Source: Palaemon carinicauda
Taxonomy: Eukaryota > Arthropoda > Malacostraca > Decapoda > Palaemonidae
Assembly (NCBI RefSeq): GCF_036898095.1
Contig: NC_090766.1
Coordinates: forward strand, 33,992,348-34,056,347
Reading direction: 5' to 3'
DNA: 64,000 nt
Of the stretch, positions 32,374 to 42,015 are shown piece after piece; positions within the stretch are counted from its first letter, which is position 1; each line of letters opens with the position of its first letter. The notes beneath the pieces were generated by a model that was not told the DNA's origin, made no database searches, and saw only the letters and a list, made by a program, of their open reading frames with translations. The position numbers were made by a program, and so were the translations under genes.

Positions 32374-33834
32374 GTCTGGAAATTGGTATCATTTGTGTAA
32401 CTTTGGTTAGGATAATTGCAGTGCTTAACCATCCAAATCCTATTATTTTTTAGACTCCTCTTTTAGTGATACATTTATAAGTATCTCCCCTTATGTTCAT
32501 ATTGCTTCTTCTCCTAAAGCGTGACTCATTTGACACCCGTAAAACTTTTGAATTTTAGAAATGTTCCCATTTTCCTTTGCTCCAACAAATACATGCCTTT
32601 AACCTAGGAATAGAGTTCTCTAGTGCTGAGTGATATGAAACCCCGGTTCCCTCATTAGGTAGTAGTTTTCAGTTATTTTCATCAATTTTGGGCAATTGCA
32701 CTAGCACAAAAGGTAATCTCAGATTGTTTACATTGTGTTTTAAGATGTCTTCCCTTGATTTAGTTAGTGATTATTGCCTGGAACCTACATGGAAAATTAT
32801 TTCTGGCCGATCATATTCCGTGTTCCCTTAGTGTATCATGTCGGGGGCAATTTGGTGATTTAAAGTTGTTGTGAAAATTGTGTTTCACTCTCGGTAGCAC
32901 TCATGGAAATATAGGTTTCAATGGTTGCCAGTCAAGTTAACAGTTCTAGTGCAAAATGAATTTGCTTTTAGTTTAGGGGAGAAGGTGGGTAAGACTAGGC
33001 TAGTTGATTATAGCTGGATGATGACGATATTGACATGCCTCCACCTTTAAACAACACACAAGTTCAGCCATCTTTGGATTGCGATGAACTTCAAAAGCTC
33101 TTAATATCACTTGGTCCCTTTTTTAAACTTCAGAAGTCCAGTAAATCCTCCTTTGGTCTTGGGTAATTCTGGTCCTTCTCAACCTGCTGTCAAATGTAAC
33201 GGGTTGTGGTGGCCTCTTGGAAACGTCCCTGCCTGGCAATCTGCTGGACTTGGGTTTGAGTTCTGCTTAAGCTTCATAGTTTCTTGTAGTGTCTGTAACC
33301 TCACCATCCTTGTGAGCTATGCAAAGGGGGTTTTGGAGAAGCCTATAGGTCTACGCACTGAGTCATCAGCATTCATTACCTAGTCCTCCCTGGTCCTAGC
33401 TTGGGTGGGGAGTGGGCTTGGATGCTGATCCTATATATACAGTATATGGTCATTCTCTCGGATATTGTCACTGTCCCTTGTCTCTGCCATTCATGAGTGT
33501 CCTTTAAAATCTTTAAAACCTGCCATAGTTATTGTAATTACAGTAATTGTGTTTCATTTGGTGAGGGTTTTGAACATACACGGCATTCCACAGATTCAAA
33601 AACTTCACACAGAGCCTTGAAATCTTTACGTACGATACTTAAGTTCCTTTTGCTACTAAACCCTTGGAATACCACAATCTTAGTTGCTTTGTAAAACTAA
33701 ACTAGATTTTGAGGCAGAAGACCAAATGGCATGTCTTTAGCAATCCTATATCCTTTTATTCTCTAAAGTAAGAGCTTGGTACCACCCTCATATCAACAGT
33801 CATAATAATTATGTGGATGGGATGAAAAATCATA
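32374..33834 (+). other. Intron segment left of DIRS-A3
   Basis: Start of the 24.4-kb intron. AT-rich; holds the sense tRNA-derived SINE at 33197-33520 and no coding signal otherwise. Confidence 0.8.
33197..33520 (+). repeat. tRNA-derived SINE, full length
   Basis: The head has an A-box-like TGGCCTCTTGG (about 33210) and a B-box-like GGGTTTGAGTTC (about 33251), spaced as in tRNA promoters, so RNA polymerase III origin is likely. The body contains CTGAGTCATCAG and GGTGGGGAGTGGGC and ends in CTTTAAAATCTTTAAAACC. Two antisense copies occur at 4398-4655 and 5717-5872. It is not a functional tRNA: no cloverleaf was found. Confidence 0.8.
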
Positions 33835-34010
33835 TTTTTCAATATTAAACTTACCCGATAATCATGTAGCTGTCAACTCCGTTGCCCGACAGAATTCTAC
33901 GGGAGGGATACGCCAGCTATCACTATACTAGAAGGGGGTGTACTCACCAGCGCCACCTGTGGCCAGGTACTGCAGTACTTCTTGTTGACACCACCTCACT
34001 TTTTCCTCTG
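33835..34010 (+). repeat. DIRS-A3 left inverted terminal repeat
   Basis: TGTCAACTCCGTTGCCCGAC, GTACTCACCAGCGCCACCTG and ACACCACCTCACTTTTTCC occur inverted at 40390-40584. Confidence 0.93.
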
Positions 34011-34218
34011 TCGTGCTTCCGGCAAGACGTTCTGGGATACGCTTATGATTTTGGAGTATTGTTCACGGTTTTTGGTGAAGTATTTCTCTAAGATTTCAGC
34101 TTTCGCTATACTGGAAACTTTTCTAATTAGCTTAGATAGCTTTTATTTGGTTTTGATTAATGGTTAACGATCTTTTTGCTTGATTTGGAATCCCCCTTGA
34201 CTAACTCTTTGATTCAAG

Positions 34219-36897
34219 ATGTCTGACCTTTCACAAGCCCCACCCCATAGACGATGTAGGTCTTGTAATAGGCGTGTTCCGAAGGCCTCGGTTGATCCTC
34301 ACACCGCTTGTTCTGACTGTAGGGAAAGACCCTGTCAGTTGGAAGATCGATGTGAGGAATGCGCCGGACTTTCGGAACTTGAATTTGTTCGATTCCTGAA
34401 ATATTCAACCAAGTTAGAGAGAGAGAGAGTTAGGAGGAGTTCCTCTCGCTCTTCACTTTTTTCCTCACCTCATGATCCTCAACCTTTTCCTCCCCCTGTA
34501 GTGGCTACCCCCGAACCTTCTATTTGTGCTCAACCTGATATGTCCGATGTTTTGCGTGCCATTCAGGCTTTAGGTGACAAAGTGGAATCGGTGGTTAGTG
34601 ACCATAAGTCTCTTATGGCAGAAGTCAAAGAACTTAAGGTCAAAAGTGCAGTGGGAGGTGATAGTGCCAGTGCAGTGCCAAGTGTCAGTGTCAGTGTGGT
34701 GCGTGAGGGTACTTCTGTGCGTGCCAGTCGTCCTCCCAGTCCGGGACCTCTTGCAAGCTCCCAAGCCCAGGGGAGAAGCAATGTCGAAGGGCAAAAGGGT
34801 TCGGCAGGCCTTGATCGGCGCACAGAAGTATCCTCGGTGGTTGCGGGCGTGTCTTACAGAGACCGTCACTCCCACCCGCAGACGATTGAGCCCGTCTTTT
34901 ACTCGTCTGCAGAAGAAATGTCAGGGAGAAAACGCTGGACTCAGGTCTCAAGACCTCTCAAACGCAAAGTCCAGACCTCAAGAGTTCTACAACCTGGTTG
35001 CAGTCATTGGATTAGCTCTGACTCTCCGCAGTCATCAGGTGACTGCACACCTCCTAAGAGAGGTAAGGTGATGCCGCAACAGACCTCATCTTCTGTTAAG
35101 GCTTTGCCTCAGCAGACCTTAGCGTCTGTCGACCCCAAGATGACTTTGCTGCAGTCCATGCAGTCACAGTTTGCGGTCTTAATGCGTGAGTGTCAGGCTG
35201 AGAAGGTTACACCTCCTCCTGCGATCGCTCCGCCTCACCGCAGTCCAGTCTGCCAGGCGTACGAAGTTGAGGTTCCTCAGGATACCTTACCGCGTACTGA
35301 GTTGCCAGTTACCAGCGGTGTGCAGCAACCTCCGCCTTCCTTAAGGCAACCTCAGCAATGGGAGCAGGAGTCTTATGCCTTACTTCCTCCGCTTCCGCTT
35401 GCGGTTCCACCAGCGAGGCAACAATCTCTTGAGGTACGACAACCTCTTCCATCCATGAGGCAGCCACCTCAGCACTCGCTGCAGCGACCTCAACCCTCCT
35501 CAAGGCGAGAGCCTCAACTCCTTAGGCTAGCACCTCAGGAACCTCAACTCGCGAGACAAGAACTGCGTTCTGCGCAGCCGCTACCTCAACTCTCGCAGCT
35601 CACACCTCAGGAACCTCAACTCGTTCCTCAGGAACCTGCTACTGCGCATCCGCAACCCTTACAGCAAGCGCAACTCTTGAGACAAGAAACTCATGCTAGG
35701 AGTCAGCCACCTCAACCCATGCGCCTACCTTCCTCTACTCTTCTTGACCAGTCTTTGCAGCCTGAACCTCAGGTTTTAACTCAACAACAGAGACTTGAGG
35801 ATGAATCCACAAGCGTTTATGCACCCACTTGTTCAGATTCTGCTGTTCAGCATACCACTGTTACATTACCTCTCACTTCGCTACACTCTGGTGATGAGGT
35901 TTCTGAGGATGAAGCTGCGCACCTGGATCCCTCATCAGACGTGGAAGAACCCAAGTCTTCTCCTCTACCCATTGACTTTCGTAAGGTCCTGGCTCTTTTC
36001 AGAGAGGTATACCCGGACCATTTTGTTTCTGCTACCCCCCGCTCTCCTCCATCTGAGTTTTCGCTGGGCATGCAACCTGTTAAGTCAACTTATACTAAGC
36101 TCGTCTTTGCTAGGTCATCTAAGAGAGCTTTAAGAATATTAGGGGAGTGGTTGCAGTCTAAACAGCAACTAGGGAAGACTTCCTTTATGTTCCCACCTAC
36201 TAAGCTCACTTCTAAGGCGGGCGTTTGGTATGCCACAGGAGAGGAACCAGGCTTGGGAGTCCCTGCCTCTGCCCAGGCTGACTTCTTAAGTTTGGTCGAC
36301 TCTCCTCGTAGATCAGCAATGAGGCGCTCTAAGGTTTGCTGGACCTTCTCCGATTTAGACCACTTCCTAAAGGGTGTATTTCGTGCCTTTGAGATGTTCA
36401 ATTTTCTAGACTGGTGCCTGGGGGCCCTGAGCAAGAAGACCTCCCCTGCGGACAAGGACTCGGCCATGCTTTTAATGTCCTGCATGGATAAAGCAATTCG
36501 GGATGGGTCTGGCGAGCTTGCTTCAATGTTTGTGTCAGGAGTTCTTAAGAAAAGGGAGCAACTTTGCACCTTTCTTTCTTCCAGCATCACACCTTGTCAA
36601 AGGTCTCAACTCCTTTTTGCTCCGCTTTCTAAGTTCTTGTTTCCCGAAGAGCTTATCAAGGATTTGTCTGCGGCCCTGATTCAGAAGGACACTCATGATC
36701 TTGTGGCCTCTTCAGCTCGTAAGACTAAGGTTGCTCCCTCAGTTCCCAGGACTTACCGCACCCCAGTGGCTGATACTCCTGCTACAAGGTTTATTCCGCC
36801 CTTTCGTGGCAGAGCCCCCAGCCGAGGAAGCTCCCGTCCAGACTCTTCTAGGAGCAGGTCTAGGAAAGGTCCCAAGACTTCAAAAGGCAAACACTGA
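34219..36897 (+). CDS. DIRS-A3 ORF1, Gag-like protein
   Basis: An open frame of 892 residues starts at ATG 34219. Residues 13-48 hold a Cys/His cluster with complete spacing (C13, C16, H28, C31, C34, C39, C45, C48), probably a double zinc knuckle. Residues about 90-130 look helical. A Gln/Pro-rich hinge (about 375-530) contains degenerate repeats such as QEPQLVPQEP and SLRQPQQ and is unlike the hinge of A2. The conserved part begins at PIDFRKVLALFREVYPDHFV (about 585) and includes RSSKRALRILGEWL and CWTFSDLDHFLKGVFRAFEM. The basic tail (RGRAPSRGSSRPDSSRSRSR) resembles the A2 tail. It overlaps ORF2 by about 200 nt in a different frame. The role is inferred to be particle formation and RNA binding. 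Confidence 0.92.
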   Translation: MSDLSQAPPHRRCRSCNRRVPKASVDPHTACSDCRERPCQLEDRCEECAGLSELEFVRFLKYSTKLERERVRRSSSRSSLFSSPHDPQPFPPPVVATPEPSICAQPDMSDVLRAIQALGDKVESVVSDHKSLMAEVKELKVKSAVGGDSASAVPSVSVSVVREGTSVRASRPPSPGPLASSQAQGRSNVEGQKGSAGLDRRTEVSSVVAGVSYRDRHSHPQTIEPVFYSSAEEMSGRKRWTQVSRPLKRKVQTSRVLQPGCSHWISSDSPQSSGDCTPPKRGKVMPQQTSSSVKALPQQTLASVDPKMTLLQSMQSQFAVLMRECQAEKVTPPPAIAPPHRSPVCQAYEVEVPQDTLPRTELPVTSGVQQPPPSLRQPQQWEQESYALLPPLPLAVPPARQQSLEVRQPLPSMRQPPQHSLQRPQPSSRREPQLLRLAPQEPQLARQELRSAQPLPQLSQLTPQEPQLVPQEPATAHPQPLQQAQLLRQETHARSQPPQPMRLPSSTLLDQSLQPEPQVLTQQQRLEDESTSVYAPTCSDSAVQHTTVTLPLTSLHSGDEVSEDEAAHLDPSSDVEEPKSSPLPIDFRKVLALFREVYPDHFVSATPRSPPSEFSLGMQPVKSTYTKLVFARSSKRALRILGEWLQSKQQLGKTSFMFPPTKLTSKAGVWYATGEEPGLGVPASAQADFLSLVDSPRRSAMRRSKVCWTFSDLDHFLKGVFRAFEMFNFLDWCLGALSKKTSPADKDSAMLLMSCMDKAIRDGSGELASMFVSGVLKKREQLCTFLSSSITPCQRSQLLFAPLSKFLFPEELIKDLSAALIQKDTHDLVASSARKTKVAPSVPRTYRTPVADTPATRFIPPFRGRAPSRGSSRPDSSRSRSRKGPKTSKGKH

Positions 36898-38956
36898 CTC
36901 TCCTCCTCTCCAGACAGCAGTAGGAGCCAGACTCAAGACCTTCTGGCAAGCTTGGGAAAGGAGAGGTGCAGACGCCCAGTCTGTCAGGTGGCTAAGGGAG
37001 GGTTACAGGATACCATTCTGCCGCAAACCCCCTCTGACCACTTCTCCCATCAACCTCTCTCCCAACTACAAGGAAAAGGACAAGAGGCTAGCGTTGCACC
37101 AGGAGGTGTCGCTCCTGTTACAGAAGAAGGCAGTGGTTATAGTCCGGGACCATCAATCCCCGGGCTTCTACAACCGTCTCTTTCTGGTGGCCAAGAAGAC
37201 AGGAGGTTGGAGACCGGTGCTGGACGTCAGCGCGCTCAATGCTTATGTCACCAAGCAGACGTTCACTATGGAGACGACGAAGTCGGTCCTAGCAGCGGTC
37301 AGGCAGGAGGACTGGATGGTCTCGTTGGATCTGAAAGACGCTTACTTTCACGTTCCTATTCATCCAGACTCCCAACCTTTCCTGAGATTCGTTTTTGGAA
37401 AGGTTGTGTACCAATTCCAAGCCCTGTGTTTTGGCCTAAGCACAGCTCCTATGGTGTTTACGCATCTGATGAGGAATATTGCAAAATTCCTCCACTTATC
37501 GGACATCAGAGCCTCCCTTTATTTAGACGACTGGCTGTTGAGAGCCTCCACGAGTCGTCGCTGTCTGGAGAGTCTCAACTGGACTTTAGACTTGATCAAG
37601 GAACTGGGTCTGTTAGTCAACTTAGAAAAGTCCCAGCTCATTCCCTCCCAATCCATAGTTTACCTGGGAATGGAGATTCGGAGTCAGGATTTTCGGGCTT
37701 TTCCATCGGCCCCAAGGATAAGCCAAGCCCTAGATTGCATCCTGAGCATGCTGAAGAGGAACAGTTGCTCGGTGAGACAGTGGATGAGTCTCACAGGGAC
37801 CCTGTCATCATTAGCCCTGTTCGTCGAGTTAGGGAGACTCCACCTCCGCCCTCTCCAATTCCATCTAGCAGCTCATTGGGACAAGGATTTGACGCTCGAA
37901 GCAGTCTCTATCCCTGTCACCAAAGAGATGAAGACCACTCTCTTGTGGTGGAAGACCAACCTCCTTCTCAAGGAGGGCCTATCGTTAGCGATTCAGACCC
38001 CCAATCTTCATCTCTTCTCGGATGCATCAGACTCGGGCTGGGGCGCGACCTTGAACGGACAGGAATGCTCGGGAACGTGGAACAGGGAACAGGAAACGCT
38101 CCACATCAACTGCAAGGAGCTACTGGCAGTTCATATGGCCCTAATGTACTTCAAGTCCCTCCTGCTAGGCAAGGTGGTGGAGGTGAACTCCGACAACACC
38201 ACAGCCTTGGCTTACATCTCCAAGCAGGGAGGGACCCATTCGAGGAACCTGTACGAGATAGCAAGGGACCTCCTCATTTGGTCAAGAAGTCTAAACCTCA
38301 CTCTAGTAACGAGGTTCATTCAGGGCAACATGAACGTCTCAGCAGATCGCCTAAGCAGAAAAGATCAAGTCATCCCCACGGAATGGACCCTTCACAAGAG
38401 CGTGTGCAACAGACTTTGGACCTTGTGGGGTCAGCCTACGATCGATCTGTTTGCCACCTCCATGACCAAGAGGCTTCCTTTGTTCTGTTCCCCAGTTCCA
38501 GACCCAGCAGCAGTTCATGTGGATGCTTTTCTGCTGAATTGGTCCCATCTCGACCTTTACGCATTCCCACCGTTCAAGATCATCAACAGAGTCATTCAGA
38601 AGTTCGTCTCGCACGAAGGGACACGGCTGACGCTGGTTGCTCCCCTTTGGCCTGCAAGAGAATGGTTCACAGAGGTACTACAATGGCTGGTCGACGTCCC
38701 CAGGACTCTCCCTCTAAGAGTGGACCTTCTACGTCAACCTCACGTAGACAAGGTGCACCCAAACCTCCACGCTCTTCGTCTGACTGCCTTCAGACTGTCG
38801 AAAGATTCGCTAGAGCTAGAGGCTTTTCGAAGGAGGCAGCCAGTGCGATTGCCAGAGCAAGGAGGGTATCCACTCGTAGAGTCTACCAATCCAAGTGGGA
38901 AGTCTTCCGAAGCTGGTGTAGAGCCAATGCAGTTTCCTCTACCAATACCTCTGTAA
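36695..38956 (+). CDS. DIRS-A3 ORF2: reverse transcriptase, RNase H, methyltransferase-like polyprotein
   Basis: A 753-residue open frame. RT: RPVLDVSALNAYV, SLDLKDAYFHVPIHP (first catalytic Asp), QALCFGLSTAP, and YLDDW with both catalytic Asp. RNase H: LFSDASDSGWGATL, NCKELLAVHMAL, NSDNTTALAYISKQGG, ADRLSR, giving the D-E-D-D set. The C-terminus has IDLFATSMTKRLPLF, DAFLLNWSHLDLYAFPP and LVAPLWPAREWF, the domain called DAM-methyltransferase-like in DIRS elements. The first ATG lies inside ORF1, so translation probably needs reinitiation or frameshifting; no clear slippery site was identified. The end overlaps ORF3 by 295 nt. Confidence 0.93.
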   Translation: MILWPLQLVRLRLLPQFPGLTAPQWLILLLQGLFRPFVAEPPAEEAPVQTLLGAGLGKVPRLQKANTDSPPLQTAVGARLKTFWQAWERRGADAQSVRWLREGYRIPFCRKPPLTTSPINLSPNYKEKDKRLALHQEVSLLLQKKAVVIVRDHQSPGFYNRLFLVAKKTGGWRPVLDVSALNAYVTKQTFTMETTKSVLAAVRQEDWMVSLDLKDAYFHVPIHPDSQPFLRFVFGKVVYQFQALCFGLSTAPMVFTHLMRNIAKFLHLSDIRASLYLDDWLLRASTSRRCLESLNWTLDLIKELGLLVNLEKSQLIPSQSIVYLGMEIRSQDFRAFPSAPRISQALDCILSMLKRNSCSVRQWMSLTGTLSSLALFVELGRLHLRPLQFHLAAHWDKDLTLEAVSIPVTKEMKTTLLWWKTNLLLKEGLSLAIQTPNLHLFSDASDSGWGATLNGQECSGTWNREQETLHINCKELLAVHMALMYFKSLLLGKVVEVNSDNTTALAYISKQGGTHSRNLYEIARDLLIWSRSLNLTLVTRFIQGNMNVSADRLSRKDQVIPTEWTLHKSVCNRLWTLWGQPTIDLFATSMTKRLPLFCSPVPDPAAVHVDAFLLNWSHLDLYAFPPFKIINRVIQKFVSHEGTRLTLVAPLWPAREWFTEVLQWLVDVPRTLPLRVDLLRQPHVDKVHPNLHALRLTAFRLSKDSLELEAFRRRQPVRLPEQGGYPLVESTNPSGKSSEAGVEPMQFPLPIPL

Positions 38957-39855
38957 CTCAAATAGCTGACTTCCTATTACATCTGAAGAATGAGAGATCC
39001 CTTTCGGCTCCTACGATTAAAGGGTACAGAAGTATGTTGGCTTCAGTTCTCCGCCACAGAGGTTTGGACCTTTCTTCCAACAAGGACCTTCAAGACATCC
39101 TTAAGTCTTTTGAGACTTCTAAAGAACGTCGTTTACCCACTCCAGGCTGGAATCTAGACGTAGTCTTAAGGTTCCTTATGTCTCCTAGGTTCGAACCTCT
39201 CCAGTCAGCTTCCTTCAAGGACCTTACCCTCAAGACTCTTTTCCTCGTCTGCCTTGCAACAGCTAAAAGAGTCAGTGAGGTTCATGCCTTCAGCAAGAAC
39301 ATTGGGTTCACATCCGAATCTGCAACATGTTCTTTACAGCTCGGATTTTTAGCTAAGAATGAACTTCCTTCACGTCCTTGGCCTAGATCGTTTGAAATTC
39401 CTAGCCTTTCCAACATGGTAGGTAACGAGCTAGAAAGAGTTCTTTGCCCTGTCAGAGCTCTAAAATATTATCTTAATAGGTCAAAACCTATACGAGGACA
39501 GTCAGAAGCCTTATGGTGTGCAATCAAGAAACCTTCGATGCCCATGTCCAAAAACGGAGTTTCGTATTATATAAGGCTTCTGATTAGAGAAGCCCATTCT
39601 CACATGAAGGATGAAGACCTTGCTTTGCTGAAGGTAAGGACCCACGAAGTGAGAGCCGTAGCCACTTCGATGGCCTTTAATAAGAACCGTTCTCTGCAGA
39701 GCATTATGGATGCAACTTATTGGAGGAGCAAGTCAGTGTTTGCATCATTTTATCTTAAAGATGTCCAGTCTCTTTACGAGAACTGCTACACCCTGGGACC
39801 ATTCGTAGCAGCGAGTGCAGTAGTAGGTGAGGGCTCAGCCACTACATTCCCTTAA
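38662..39855 (+). CDS. DIRS-A3 tyrosine recombinase (ORF3)
   Basis: 397 residues from ATG 38662 (MVHRGTTMAGRRP), with an alternative in-frame ATG at 38683. Core-binding part: YQSKWEVFRSWC, TIKGYRSMLASV. Catalytic part: Arg in TAKRVSEVHAF, THEVRAVATS (H-x-x-R), YWRSKSVFASFYL with the Tyr nucleophile. No damage seen. The same frame stays open 1.7 kb upstream through ORF2 (36952 on), so the start rests on homology with A1 and A4, not on an upstream stop. Confidence 0.93.
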   Translation: MVHRGTTMAGRRPQDSPSKSGPSTSTSRRQGAPKPPRSSSDCLQTVERFARARGFSKEAASAIARARRVSTRRVYQSKWEVFRSWCRANAVSSTNTSVTQIADFLLHLKNERSLSAPTIKGYRSMLASVLRHRGLDLSSNKDLQDILKSFETSKERRLPTPGWNLDVVLRFLMSPRFEPLQSASFKDLTLKTLFLVCLATAKRVSEVHAFSKNIGFTSESATCSLQLGFLAKNELPSRPWPRSFEIPSLSNMVGNELERVLCPVRALKYYLNRSKPIRGQSEALWCAIKKPSMPMSKNGVSYYIRLLIREAHSHMKDEDLALLKVRTHEVRAVATSMAFNKNRSLQSIMDATYWRSKSVFASFYLKDVQSLYENCYTLGPFVAASAVVGEGSATTFP

Positions 39856-40254
39856 TCCCATAACCTTTTTTAACCTTTCTCTTGAATGCTTTTATTGTTG
39901 TTTTTGGGTTGTTACGGTAGGCTAAGAAGCCTTCCGCATCCTTTTTGATTTGGCGGGTGGTCAATTCATTCTTGAGAAGCGCCTGGGTTAGAGGTTGTGT
40001 AGAGGTCCTTTAGTTTGGGTTGCAGCCCTGTATACTTTAGCACCTTAGAGTTGATTCAGCCTCCTAAGAGGAACGCTGCGCTCAGTAAGGAAGACGATCT
40101 TAATAAAGGCAGAGTAACGGTTCAAGTCGACTTCCTTACCAGGTACTTATTATTTCATTGTTATTCTGAAATAACTGATTATATGAAATACGGGATACTT
40201 AGCTATCCTTTAGTCATGTACACTGGTTTTCACCCACCCCCCTGGGTGTGAATC

Positions 40255-40344
40255 AGCTACATGATTATCGGGTAAGTTTAATATTGAAAAATGTTATTTT
40301 CATTAGTAAAATAAATTTTTGAATATACTTACCCGATAATCATG
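40255..40344 (+). repeat. DIRS-A3 internal complementary region (ICR)
   Basis: ATTATCGGGTAAGTTTAATA complements the left terminus at 33841-33865. TATACTTACCCGATAATCAT complements the right terminus. The joint is near 40290. Confidence 0.92.
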
Positions 40345-40389
40345 ATTTAATTGACCCACCCTTCCTCCCCATAGAGAACCAGTGGACCG

Positions 40390-40584
40390 AGGAAAAAGTG
40401 AGGTGGTGTCAACAAGAAGTACTGCAGTACCTGGCCACAGGTGGCGCTGGTGAGTACACCCCCTTCTAGTATAGTGATAGCTGGCGTATCCCTCCCGTAG
40501 AATTCTGTCGGGCAACGGAGTTGACAGCTACATGATTATCGGGTAAGTATATTCAAAAATTTATTTTACTAATGAAAATAACAT
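40390..40584 (+). repeat. DIRS-A3 right inverted terminal repeat
   Basis: Inverse of 33835-34010 with the terminal extension AAGTATATTCAAAAATTTAT to AATAACAT. Confidence 0.93.
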
Positions 40585-41152
40585 GATTCACTTAAAATTC
40601 TGAGAGGTGAATGAAGTTTCCTCTAATTTGGATTGTTTTCATCATGTTTCAGATGAAATTTTTAACTGTTCGCTTGCAAGCTCGGACACTAGCTCATCTC
40701 ACATTATGATAACCAGGTTGGTATAGGCGCCAATAAATCCAAATCTAATACAAGTTTATATTACCACTGTTACCCCTTTTTTTTACGGGTAAACAAAGTG
40801 AGAAATCAGCCGATGTTCACTCGAATTCTCCTGCAGTTCAGGAAAATAAATAGGAAACCAAGTCAGATAATGAACGAGAGGAAGTATCGCCTTTTCTATC
40901 TTTGTGTAACGTTATTGCTGAAGTACTGTATGCCATAATAATGATCTAAGGTAAGTTCAGAAGTATCTTATACTACCAAATCAGAATAAGTGGCTACTTC
41001 CAAGGAGGTTTACACACCTCAACTCTAATTTCATTATGAATATATTCAAAGCATTGTTGTCTTGGGATTAGAAAAAGACGGGAGATTCAAGTTCGCTTTT
41101 AGTGCTTAGACCCTCTTCAACACAGAGAAGTTCTAATTTATATAAAACTAAC
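40585..41152 (+). other. Intron segment between DIRS-A3 and DIRS-B3
   Basis: AT-rich intronic sequence; no repeat or gene recognised. Confidence 0.75.
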
Positions 41153-41346
41153 CATTGTTCCGTAACCGAAATACAAACCACGCTATTTACAAAGGGTTAT
41201 TACTTTTAGCGTAGCTGAAATGGCGAGCCATTAGAATTTAACGAGGGTGTATTACCCCCGCGCTAGTTAGCTGGGGGGTAGGGGAGTGGTAGCTAGCTAC
41301 CCCTCCTCCCCCTCACACACAGGTGAATACTCACTTTCACTTTTGG
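41153..41346 (+). repeat. DIRS-B3 left inverted terminal repeat
   Basis: CCCCCGCGCTAGTTAGCTGG, GGTAGCTAGCTACC and CACACACAGGTGAATACTCA occur inverted at 48885-49030. Confidence 0.9.
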
Positions 41347-42015
41347 CTCGGACTGTGACAGACGTCTCTGTCTTGGTCCTCGCTTGGCAGCCATTGTCTG
41401 TTTTGTCTTTACTTAATCGCTTACTTTTCTTTTACTCAATATATATGTAAACATGTTTTCATGTTTGTATATATATTTGAGTATAGAAATAAGTAAGTTT
41501 CCTTTTCAGATGTGTGTGTGTAGTGTACGATATCTACGTGGAGGCCTCGGCAGTTAGGCCACCACGGCCTAATTTTATGGGTTGCGATCGAGTTTGACTT
41601 CGGTCTTTCTCTCTCTCTCTCTCTCTTGAGGTCGTTCACCCTTTTACTATGTTTTACTACGCCCTTGTAGCTTCCTTCCCGTGTGGGTGGGGTTGCTACG
41701 CCGTACATTTTGTCTCAATTAGTTTATGAATCTAATTGTAGTTGTTAATTTTTCAGCTTGTAGAACGATTCCTTTCGGGGTTTTCGTTTTTTCCTTAGTG
41801 TTCATTCATTTTTAAATTACATAATTACATAGTTACATAATTATAATTGTTATAATTCTGTTTTGGTTACAGCTCTCTTTCCGCGAGTGTAAGTGGTTGT
41901 GAGGGCACGTGCCTGTTGTGTAATTCTTGTTCCTTTTCCTCGGGATTCCTCTTCGGAGCCTTCCCGGGGGAATGAATGTGTACTAATATTATTTGTTTTA
42001 TTTTTTTACAGTTAC
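41347..42015 (+). other. DIRS-B3 5' leader
   Basis: Alignable to the B1 and B2 leaders, with acceptor-like AATTTTTCAG (about 41756), TTTTGGTTACAG (about 41871) and TTTTTTTACAG (about 42010), a GTAAGT between the last two (about 41890), and the CTCTTCGGAG hairpin near 41950. Confidence 0.6.

Larger units (their letters stand above)
33835..40584 (+). mobile_element. DIRS-A3: complete DIRS retrotransposon with all ORFs open
   Basis: 6.75 kb with left ITR (CTTACCCGATAATCATG), ORF1 34219-36897, ORF2 36695-38956, ORF3 38662-39855, ICR 40255-40344 and right ITR. No stop or frameshift was found in any of the three frames, and all catalytic motifs are present. The ITR core differs from A1/A2/A4 (CCCGATAATCATG in place of GCCGGTGAATATA), so it is a separate subfamily. 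It lies sense in the 24.4-kb intron. It is the best candidate in the window for a recently active copy. Confidence 0.95.

Noticed and set aside
33197..33270. tRNA gene suggested by A-box and B-box motifs
   Set aside because: No cloverleaf stems or CCA-proximal acceptor; the same sequence recurs as a dispersed SINE.
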